The notes beneath the pieces are model-generated. The model was not told the DNA's origin, did no database searches, and saw only the letters and a list, made by a program, of their open reading frames with translations. From SAR202 cluster bacterium bin90 (GTDB lineage: Bacteria > Chloroflexota > Dehalococcoidia > Lucifugimonadales > JADFKI01), in NCBI GenBank assembly GCA_002238855.1, contig MPND01000003.1, positions 1-64,000 on the forward strand: a stretch of DNA of 64,000 nt, read 5' to 3'. Of the stretch, positions 34,937-42,024 are shown piece after piece. Position numbers and translations under genes: made by a program. Positions within the stretch are counted from its first letter, which is position 1. Each line of letters begins with the position of its first letter.

Positions 34937-35890
34937 ATGGCGACGAAACTCCTAGTAATCGTCGGGCCTACGGGTGTGGGAAAGAGCGCGCTGGCGATGC
35001 GACTGGCGCGAGATTTCGAAGGAGAGATCATCGGTGCGGACAGCCGGCAGGTGTACCGGCACATGAGCATCGGTACGGCGAAGCCCTCTGACGCCGATCG
35101 CGCCGAGATCCCCCATCATCTTGTTGACATCATCGATCCCGACGAGCGGTACTCGCTCGCGCTGTTCCTGAGAGACGCCAGGCAAAGCATACTTAACGCA
35201 AAAGAAGTGCGTGGACGCCTGCCCCTGGTGGTAGGGGGGACCGGGCAGTATGTCTGGGGGCTACTAGAAGGATGGCAGGTTCCGGAAGTAAATCCAAACG
35301 CAAAATTGCGTGAAGAGCTGCAATCGCGGGTAGAATCCGAGGGGGTGGAGGGGCTGTTCGAGGAGCTGCGGCATGTGGACCCAGATGCAGCGGATCGGGT
35401 GGACGGGCGGAATCCTCGGAGGGTGGTGAGGGCGCTAGAGGTTACGTTATCGCGGGGTGGAGAGACTTCAGAGAGGGGCGGGATTGCTCAAAAGCCTCGC
35501 AAGATTCCGCCTGACTATGATTCGAAAGTAATAGGGCTGACTATGGAGCGGACGGCTTTGTACGCTCAGATCGACGCAAGGGTGGACGCGCAGATGACGG
35601 AGGGATGGTTGGAGGAGGTGCGAGATCTGAGGTCGCGCGGGTACGGCATGGAACACGCGGCGCTGTCGGGTCTGGGGTACGGGGAGTTGATGCGACACCT
35701 TGACGGGGAGATGGCGCTGGAAGAGGCGGTTGAGCGGATCAAGTACCGGACGCACAGGTACGCGCGACAGCAGTACAACTGGTTCCGGCTGGGCGACGAG
35801 CGGATACGGTGGATCGAGGTACCGGTCGGGGATGCGGAGTATGCCGGGCTGGTGGGGGATGTGCGGGAGTGGCTTGTCGACGGGTGTTAA
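34937..35890 (+). CDS. miaA: tRNA dimethylallyltransferase
   Basis: Adds the dimethylallyl group to A37 of tRNAs reading UNN codons. The 317-residue product has the P-loop VGPTGVGKSALAMRLA, GADSRQVYRHMSIGTAKPS, HHLVDIIDPDERYS and the C-terminal RTHRYARQQYNWFRLGDE. It is separated from tpiA by three bases. It is the last core gene before the insertion at 36280. Confidence 0.95.
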   Translation: MATKLLVIVGPTGVGKSALAMRLARDFEGEIIGADSRQVYRHMSIGTAKPSDADRAEIPHHLVDIIDPDERYSLALFLRDARQSILNAKEVRGRLPLVVGGTGQYVWGLLEGWQVPEVNPNAKLREELQSRVESEGVEGLFEELRHVDPDAADRVDGRNPRRVVRALEVTLSRGGETSERGGIAQKPRKIPPDYDSKVIGLTMERTALYAQIDARVDAQMTEGWLEEVRDLRSRGYGMEHAALSGLGYGELMRHLDGEMALEEAVERIKYRTHRYARQQYNWFRLGDERIRWIEVPVGDAEYAGLVGDVREWLVDGC

Positions 35891-36224
35891 CGGGATGGAC
35901 AGGATGTGAATGGTGGTGGATGTGATACACTTGTTCTTAGACTGATCATTGACTCATCCGCAGATAATATTCTACTGTGCTGTGCCCGTATCAAAACAGG
36001 TGAAAACACAACCAGCGGGCGCACCTGTGTCGGACTGTCACAAGGATAAAGCGGACGCAGGAGGGATGATGGTAAAAACTATAAGCGAATTCATCAACTT
36101 GGCGGAGGCGTATCACGACGCGATGTAGATATCCGGGCGACTGTATGCGGCGCGATATGGGGTGAATTGACTGGATGGATAGAATGCGGAGCTTTTACTG
36201 AGTGGGTTGACCAAGGAAAATGCC
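35891..36224. other. Intergenic region left of the insertion
   Basis: It starts with an AGGAT-type repeat (35887-35913, TAACGGGATGGACAGGATGT). A 20-codon frame at 36066-36128 (MMVKTISEFINLAEAYHDAM) has an excellent AGGAGG site but stops at TAG; the same frame continues for 13 more codons after that stop, so it may be a decayed small gene. The ribosome binding site AAGGA of the interrupted gene at 36225 lies at the right edge. Confidence 0.4.
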
Positions 36225-36279
36225 ATGAAAAATGAAGCGAATCTCCTATTGGAAAAGGCTTGTGACTCGCTAGTTCTTA
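36225..36279 (+). pseudogene. 5' fragment of the interrupted DUF3644-like gene
   Basis: An ATG at 36225 preceded by AAGGA reads MKNEANLLLEKACDSLVL and then enters the left inverted repeat of the insertion, stopping at 36312. Joined to the reading frame at 56972 (SVELFNRPSNRGRI) it gives one continuous 368-residue protein. The junction bases 36278-36279 are TA, as are 56970-56971. Confidence 0.85.
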
Positions 36280-36308
36280 TACCAATTCACTTTACTTATG
36301 TCACAAAA
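36280..36308 (+). repeat. Left terminal inverted repeat
   Basis: Reads TACCAATTCACTTTACTTAT then GTCACAAAA going inward. The right end read inward is TACCAATTCGCTTTACTTAC then GTCACAAAA, with one extra A outside it. Two mismatches in 29. Confidence 0.85.
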
Positions 36309-36561
36309 GAGTAGCGAAATATTAACGCTACAATTAGGGTCGGGCATAATTCACAAAGCAACATGCTTCAGTTCAAAGAAACAAGAAAAAGTGAAAGCAA
36401 GCCGGTCTCAATAGATGGGCCGGTATTCCCGCCGGACGCTCTCATCGCTCTGACCTTGAGAAGTGTCACTACTGGCTAGGATATCCGGGGGGTTGTGAGT
36501 CGCGTTGCCGATCCCCCAACATTGACGATCGTGCCGGTGGACCAGTCCCACTCCGAAGCAG
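36309..36561. other. Left inner margin of the insertion, no gene seen
   Basis: AT-rich with stop codons in all frames. A weak GCCGG-type inverted repeat lies at about 36399-36441. I find no promoter or RNA gene. Confidence 0.4.
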
Positions 36562-36765
36562 TCACTCTACCCTCTGCGCCAAGTGCCAGTTTACGTTCTT
36601 ATACTCGGCCTGAAGTCTCTCAGGGTCAAGGCACGAATCATAGATCGCCCTGTCGTCCTGCACCCATGTCGTGCCGGGGACGCCCCTGCGTGAACTTCCT
36701 CCTGCGCCTACCAGAAACGTGAATTCGAAAATTAGCTGACGCCATATCGCTCCCCGGTCAGCCAT
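36562..36765 (-). CDS. Possible 67-residue protein overlapping the DUF6884-like gene
   Basis: The frame begins with ATG inside the last 34 bp of the preceding gene and reads MADRGAIWRQLIFEFTFLVG, later YDSCLDPERLQAEYKNVNW. No family is recognised. It may be a translated remnant of a longer gene cut by rearrangement near the island's edge. Low confidence that it is expressed. Confidence 0.25.
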   Translation of the reverse strand: MADRGAIWRQLIFEFTFLVGAGGSSRRGVPGTTWVQDDRAIYDSCLDPERLQAEYKNVNWHLAQRVE

Positions 36766-37163
36766 TGCAACTGTTGGCCCATTCGCAATCCTTCCATAGG
36801 GACAGAGACTTTCAGGCCGTAGTGCCGCAACGCCGGCGCCAAGAACTCACGATAGCGCAGCCCTGCCATGAACACGACAATATCGACACCATCAAGATGC
36901 GGCCTCAACTGCACGAGAACTCTGTCAGCCCACAGGCGGCGGTTCTTGACAGGCATGTTGTTCAAAGTGAGTTCGTATGGATCCACGAGACGGTCCGGAT
37001 GGCTGAGACCATACTTGGCCGACAGAACGAACCAGGGCAAGCCTGTGGCGTCCACAAATCTGCGCGCCTTCTTAAACCAAGGGGAAATGTACAAGTCCTT
37101 GGCGGCTGCCGGATTCGGCTGCTTCTGGCTTACGCACGACACGAGGTATATGGTAACAGTCAA
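36732..37163 (-). CDS. DUF6884-like protein
   Basis: A 143-residue protein with the pattern YLVSCVSQKQPNPAAAKDLY near the N-terminus, then SPWFKKARRFV, WFVLSAKYGLSHPDRLVDPYELTL, and FMAGLRYREFLAPAL. This matches, as far as I recall, the small DUF6884/YaaA-related proteins often found among defence and mobile genes; the biochemical role is unknown. The conserved Cys and Lys in SCVSQK and the SAKYGL turn are the signature. It is the first complete gene inside the insertion. Confidence 0.65.
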   Translation of the reverse strand: MTVTIYLVSCVSQKQPNPAAAKDLYISPWFKKARRFVDATGLPWFVLSAKYGLSHPDRLVDPYELTLNNMPVKNRRLWADRVLVQLRPHLDGVDIVVFMAGLRYREFLAPALRHYGLKVSVPMEGLRMGQQLQWLTGERYGVS

Positions 37164-37303
37164 GTCTCTGCTCCCTTGGAATCTGACCCGTCTTTGACAT
37201 TAGAGAGGGTTCACCGCCTTCTCCATTTGCACACCTGCTAGGGCTACCTCAGCAGAGCGATGATGAAGAGACAATTACCTATGTAGCAGGCGGCCTGTAA
37301 GAT

Positions 37304-39134
37304 TTACGCTGACAGGGGATCTCGTACTTCTTTCAGGGGCACTTCATTTTGTGCCGCAAACTGGTCTTTGTAGAGGTGCCTGTATAGGTTCGATCTAGCC
37401 AGGAGTTCGTCGTGCCGACCGAAGTCTACACACTGCCCTTTGTCTATAACCAAGATCCTGTCTGCCGAGAGTATAGTTGAAAGTCTATGGGCGATCACGA
37501 CCGTCGTTGATTGACTAAGCACATTGCCGAGAGCGTCTCTCACTGCCCGTGCCGTAATAGAATCTAGAGACGATGTAGGTTCATCCATAATGAGTAGAGA
37601 CGGACGTTTGAGTATGGCTCTAGCAATTGCGAGGCGCTGGCGCTCCCCTCCAGACAGTCTATATCCGAATTCACCCACTACAGTGTCGTACTTGTCAGGT
37701 AGGCTCCGGATCAGATCGCCTAATTGAACGATATCACAAGCGTCGTTCATCTCATTCAGGGTCGCGTCAGGTTTTGCAATGAGCAAATTTTCTCGGATGG
37801 TGGTATTAAATACGATACCCTCCTGCGGGACGACACTTGTGTGTCTTCGCAAAGAAGACAAACTGATATACCGGAGGTCGTTTCCGTCAATTTCTATATG
37901 GCCAGACGTCGGGTCATAAAATCGCAATATGAGATATGCTATTGTGGTCTTGCCCGCACCACTGGGTCCCACCAGAGCAACAAGCTGACCGGGCTGAATC
38001 TCAAAGGACAGCCGCTCGATCACAGGCATTGCCGGTTCGTACTCAAAAGAAACATTATTAAATGTCAATCTTCCTTGTATAACGGGTAGATCTAGGGCGC
38101 ACTCTGCATCATTAATCTCAGGGGTTAAGTCAATCCAGTCAAATACGCGACGGAATGGGGCGAGTGAGCCTACGAAATTGACATGAAGATTCGCCAAGTC
38201 AGATACTGGAGTCGCAATCATCATAGTTATGACGATGAAAGCTGCAAGTGTGCCAAGGCTAAGTTCGCCACCAATGACTTGAAACCCACCGTATATGTAA
38301 ATTAGGGCGGACACCAAAGTCGTAATCAACCCTAGAGTAAGTGAAACGACTCTGACAGCCATATCCTGCCTAACGGAAAGCGAGATCAGTTCATTCGTAT
38401 CTTGCGTAAATCGAACGGAATCTCTAGACCTGTCATAACCGAAGCCGGAGAGCAAGATAAACCCACTTATGTTGAGCCTTTCGTAGGTGAACGAGGTCAT
38501 TTCCTCCAGTTTCCTGAACAGTCTGTTATTTGTTGATTCATTAACGTGGCCCATGAATAGACTGACGAGGAATATAACAGGTAGAAGCGATACAGCTATC
38601 AGAGCCAATGTCCAGTTCCAAATGAACATGACAGTAAGAGCGACAGCTAATAGGATCAAGGCGCCGAACACTTCGGACAACCCAGATGTAACTGCCGACT
38701 GTATTCCGGTTACGTGATTCCACGGCCCCAGAGTTAGTGTTCAAGTAGAAGCGGTACGACTGGCGCTGAAGTGCCTCAAATAACATAACTCTCACTGAGT
38801 TAACAATACGCTCAGCGAGAAGTGTAAGAAAGTATCCTTGAACGAGGCTTACGAGACATATCGCCACTGCCGAACCAATCAGTCCCCAAGACAAGAGAAT
38901 TAGAAGATGTCTGTTTTCTCCCAGAATTGCTCTGTCAATGATAACTCCAATCAATATAGGGGGAGCCATCAATAGGAAACTCAAGACTGCGGACATGGAT
39001 GACGCTATCATCAGAATGCGCCAATGAACAGCAACAACCTTGATAACTTTTGGGATTATGGGACGAAACGCGGGCTTAACTTGTCCTGTCGGGTCTAGTT
39101 CTGAATGACCGTACACGACCTTTTCCATAGCCAT
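37304..39134 (-). pseudogene. ABC exporter (MsbA type) with frameshift
   Basis: Frame one (39134 down to about 38700) has the N-terminal membrane helices and ends near RFYLNTNSGAVESR. The second frame (to 37304) resumes with VTGIQSAVTSGLSEVFGA and carries the remaining helices and the ATPase domain: Walker A GPSGAGKTT, signature LSGGERQRLAIARA, Walker B LLIMDEPTSSLD. Compared with the usual SRLTNDVxxxQ, the residues LTND are missing at the break, consistent with a deletion of about 14 bp. The exporter of the peptide cluster therefore looks broken unless ribosomes shift frame. Confidence 0.8.
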
Positions 39135-39158
39135 ACTGATTTAGCGGAATGCAATCTC

Positions 39159-40385
39159 TTACCCTTTCAACTCAATAATCCAATCTAGGTAGTCCGGGTC
39201 CTGACTAGGTATGTGCCAACTCGACCCAAAGTTCTGCGTCTGGCCCCGAAACGGCAATTCTCTACTGTCTGGTGATATAGCAGTGAAGTAGAACTCATTT
39301 AATTGTGGACGGCCCAAATCAATCCATTCCGTGCAAACGGACAGAAAGTGCTCCAGAGCCTCATAGTCTCCGTAGCTTTCGCAGGAGTGTTCTCCATCAC
39401 CATATATTGGTCCAAAAAAAATGGTCTCATTCGTCGCAGCATCGACGATTACCGGTCGCCAACCATCTCCGGCCTTAGAACCCTCAATTATCATATCTAA
39501 GATATGAAAGTTTGGTCGAGCCAATTGCAGATAAAAACGAAAATCATCGTCATTTAGTAAATCGAAGCCAGCTTTTTGCTCTCTCGATACCTCCATATAG
39601 GCGTTTAAGGGTATATTGACTACTGGATCGGGAAAATCAAAAAGCGCCACTGGTTCATCTTTAGTGCGGTTTAATTCCGGATAAGCTGCGAATCCCAGAG
39701 ATGGTCCGGAAAGCAGGCCATCCTTGTGCTCCAGACGCAATAGTTGTTGAGTGTGCGAATCCTTTCTAATAGAGAGCAGAGTTCCTCCCGAAGTCAACTG
39801 ATGTAGCCAGTTCGTCGGTATGTGCCGACAAGTGCTATTTACCAGAATTTTTTCGTAGGGGCCACCTGGTTCATATCCAAGTCTGCCGTCTCCTTCAACA
39901 ATTCTTATCTCGTCCAGGCCAATGGCGCGGAGATTATCTTTCGCCTGGTTAGCAAATGAATGGTCAATCTCGACCGATGTTATAAGCGAAGGGTCTTCGG
40001 CTATCTCTGACATTAGCGCGGCAGAATAACCGGTTCCAGCACCTATTTCAAGCACCTTCATTCCCTTCCTCATCTGAAGGGCTTCCAATGAAACCACTAT
40101 CACCCCAGGGGCTGTACAGGTAATTGACGGCACACCGTTCCTAGCTTGAACAACAAAAGATTCATCTCTGTATGCAAGACGACGGTCATGTTCCCTCCTG
40201 TAATCCAAGTTATACGGAAGCCAATCAGTACCCTCTTCATTGCTCTTAACGAAGACCGTCCTTAAGAATGCGTGCCTCGGCACTCTCAGAATCGCATCCG
40301 CAGTTGATTTCGAAAGTTGCCCACCAGAGGCTTCCACTGCCGATAGTAGGTCTTCAGCATGTGGTTTATACCATAAGTCGTTCAC
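39159..40385 (-). CDS. PIMT-type methyltransferase of a graspetide cluster
   Basis: A 408-residue protein. The protein-L-isoaspartate O-methyltransferase-like domain fills about residues 25-235, with motif I KVLEIGAGTGYSAALMSEIAE at 110-130 and TSVEIDHSFANQAKDNL. A C-terminal region of about 170 residues has no motif I recognise. In known aspartimide-containing graspetides (fuscimiditide, amycolimiditide) such an enzyme methylates an Asp of the ligated peptide, which then closes to aspartimide. The start is GTG, overlapping the ATP-grasp stop as GTGA, and the ABC exporter follows 24 bp later. Confidence 0.82.
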   Translation of the reverse strand: MNDLWYKPHAEDLLSAVEASGGQLSKSTADAILRVPRHAFLRTVFVKSNEEGTDWLPYNLDYRREHDRRLAYRDESFVVQARNGVPSITCTAPGVIVVSLEALQMRKGMKVLEIGAGTGYSAALMSEIAEDPSLITSVEIDHSFANQAKDNLRAIGLDEIRIVEGDGRLGYEPGGPYEKILVNSTCRHIPTNWLHQLTSGGTLLSIRKDSHTQQLLRLEHKDGLLSGPSLGFAAYPELNRTKDEPVALFDFPDPVVNIPLNAYMEVSREQKAGFDLLNDDDFRFYLQLARPNFHILDMIIEGSKAGDGWRPVIVDAATNETIFFGPIYGDGEHSCESYGDYEALEHFLSVCTEWIDLGRPQLNEFYFTAISPDSRELPFRGQTQNFGSSWHIPSQDPDYLDWIIELKG

Positions 40386-41350
40386 TCTGCTCCTCCACTT
40401 GACAGAAAATCCGCCAGAGCCGCAAATATCGGCAATCCGGTCCTCTGTTCCACGAAGCCGAATTGCCCACCAGGATTGATTTCCAGGAAGACGTGCTCAT
40501 TACTCGGCGTTACAACAAAATCTATCGCTCCATAGGCTAAATTAAGCTCAGAGGTCAATTCCAAAATCTTACTTTCAATGTCGGAGGGAAGACAATATGG
40601 TTCATACTTCAAGCTCAAATCTGTCTCTCTTCTCCAGTCATGTTTTGTATTTTCGAACTGCTGCGAATATATGGCGGCACTGAAAATACGTTTGCCAACA
40701 ACCGTAGTTCTGACTTCAAAACTTTTCGGAATGTATTCCTGGAAGAGACAAGGAGCCGCACTCACTTGATTCACTCTTTCGAGATGGGAAAGTGACACAG
40801 GAGAAGTGTAAATTAAGCGACCGAGGTGGACAAAGTCCGAGGCGCTTAAAGGTTTGTAAATTGTATTTCCACCACATTCGTTGTAAAAGTCCCTTACTTC
40901 GGAAGGGTCATTTGTTATTAATGTCCTAGGGATTACAAAGCCTAATCTGGATGCAATTTGTAGCTGATAGGGTTTGAGTCCTGCCAATCTGTCAAGCGTC
41001 GGATGGTTTACCCATAAGGCAGGTAAAATCTCCCACAGCCCTTCAATTGCATGATTTCTCTCTGCACCTATGAAATTGCCTATCCCTAGTTCATAAGATT
41101 CAGGCGGCTGCCATTTAGTGGGACGCCTTAGCCAGACACTACTCACTTGCTGAAGATCAACAACATGTTCCTGTGCTGACAAAATGTACTGCCAGCGAAA
41201 CTCGTTTCCGCGCATAGAGATGGTTGACCCTTGTGGAAAGTCACCAGGATCAAACCGAACGACGTTCACACCTCGCCGAATCAGAAGCTGCGTCATAATA
41301 TCGGCATCAGGATCGTCTTCATTTGTGAGGATAAGGACTGTATTGACCAC
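40382..41350 (-). CDS. ATP-grasp peptide ligase (graspetide maturase)
   Basis: A 322-residue ATP-grasp enzyme of the MvdC/MvdD/TgmB type, which joins Glu/Asp carboxylates to Thr/Ser or Lys side chains in a ribosomal peptide. Seen: VLILTNEDDPDADIMTQLL at the N-terminus, the ATP-grasp CLFQEYIPKSFEVRTTVVG, and the Mg-binding AYGAIDFVVTP with FLEINPGGQFGF near residue 290. It starts with GTG at 41350, without a strong ribosome binding site. A stem-loop separates it from the precursor gene upstream. Confidence 0.87.
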   Translation of the reverse strand: MVNTVLILTNEDDPDADIMTQLLIRRGVNVVRFDPGDFPQGSTISMRGNEFRWQYILSAQEHVVDLQQVSSVWLRRPTKWQPPESYELGIGNFIGAERNHAIEGLWEILPALWVNHPTLDRLAGLKPYQLQIASRLGFVIPRTLITNDPSEVRDFYNECGGNTIYKPLSASDFVHLGRLIYTSPVSLSHLERVNQVSAAPCLFQEYIPKSFEVRTTVVGKRIFSAAIYSQQFENTKHDWRRETDLSLKYEPYCLPSDIESKILELTSELNLAYGAIDFVVTPSNEHVFLEINPGGQFGFVEQRTGLPIFAALADFLSSGGAE

Positions 41351-41440
41351 TGACCAGTCTACCTACAGTTAGAAATTGCAACAGTGTTAAATTGGCATTA
41401 GTGGATAGACATCGTTTGACTTGTAGATGCGGCAAAGAGA

Positions 41441-41500
41441 TACACCCTCCAGCTTCTCGAAATGTGAAACGAACCCACGACAAGAAGGCTAAAGGGTGTA
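41441..41500 (-). promoter_or_regulatory. Stem-loop between precursor and maturase genes
   Basis: Arms TACACCCT (41441-41448) and AGGGTGTA (41493-41500), extended by AGCTTCT pairing with AGAAGGCT, enclose a loop of about 20 bases. In peptide clusters such a structure often lets precursor message outnumber downstream genes; that role is inferred. Confidence 0.5.
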
Positions 41501-41511
41501 CTTAGTTAGGG

Positions 41512-41569
41512 CTAATCCAGAAACGGGAGACTTAGTCTCCCCTTATGTCATAAGAGACCTTGCCGTCAA
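41512..41569. repeat. Direct repeat A (3' end of the precursor gene)
   Basis: 58 bp, 48 identical to repeat B at 51283-51340 in the same orientation. It contains the shared string TTATGTCATAAGAGAC and covers the last 13 codons of the precursor and about 20 bp of its 3' flank. Confidence 0.85.
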
Positions 41570-41801
41570 GGTAATTCTTCGTACTCCTCCGGGTGTGACG
41601 ATTATCAGGATACATGAATGTCAGCCTGCCATCAGGTCTTTCAGTAACTTGATAAGTTGGCTGATCAGTGCCAGGATTCACTCGAAGTTGTAGCTCCAAG
41701 CTGTAGCTGCTGTCGTCTACAATCAACGGGATATCCCAATCTTGCGGATTCTCACCAAACTGCAATGCAAATGGAATTCCTTCCATCACTTCGGTTGTCA
41801 T
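41532..41801 (-). CDS. Graspetide-type precursor peptide
   Basis: An 89-residue peptide. A leader-like N-terminus has GIPFALQFGENP at residues 8-19, similar to the PF/PW-L leader motif of ATP-grasp-modified peptides. The middle has RPDGRLTF. The C-terminal core region (about 66-89) is rich in possible ester/amide donors and acceptors: DNRHTRRSTKNYLDG then KVSYDIRGD, with Thr70, Ser73, Thr74, Lys75, Ser83 and Asp79, Asp85, Asp89. It has a GGGAGG site five bases before ATG and its own promoter. Which residues are linked cannot be told. Confidence 0.78.
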   Translation of the reverse strand: MTTEVMEGIPFALQFGENPQDWDIPLIVDDSSYSLELQLRVNPGTDQPTYQVTERPDGRLTFMYPDNRHTRRSTKNYLDGKVSYDIRGD

Positions 41802-41843
41802 ACTGTCCTCCCTATTTGATTAACGAATCTCTTGACGAAAGTC

Positions 41844-41872
41844 ATTATGCCTACAGCATATGTAGATGTCAA
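41844..41872 (-). promoter_or_regulatory. Promoter of the peptide cluster with operator-like repeat
   Basis: On the minus strand TTGACA (41872-41867), 17-bp spacer, CATAAT (41849-41844). The spacer holds the inverted repeat CTACA-TATGC-TGTAG (41851-41865), a likely regulator site. The -10 box lies 42 bp before the precursor ATG. Confidence 0.75.
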
Positions 41873-41923
41873 CCTCACTGTTCGTCAGTTAGCGTTTCTA
41901 TTGGGATGGTCGAATTAGCAAAA

Positions 41924-41953
41924 TCCGTTCGTTCTGAGCTTGTCAAAGGATGG
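41924..41953. repeat. Dispersed GAGCTTGTCAAAGGAT element
   Basis: On the minus strand it reads CCATCCTTTGACAAGCTCAG then AACGAACGGA, close to the copies at 18020 and 26259. It lies between the TIR/STAND gene and the peptide cluster. Confidence 0.55.
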
Positions 41954-42024
41954 AATCCGCAAGCAATCCATCTGCAAGGAAACGCTACCGTTCGTCAGGA
42001 GGTAACCTCGGAAGTAAATTGAAC

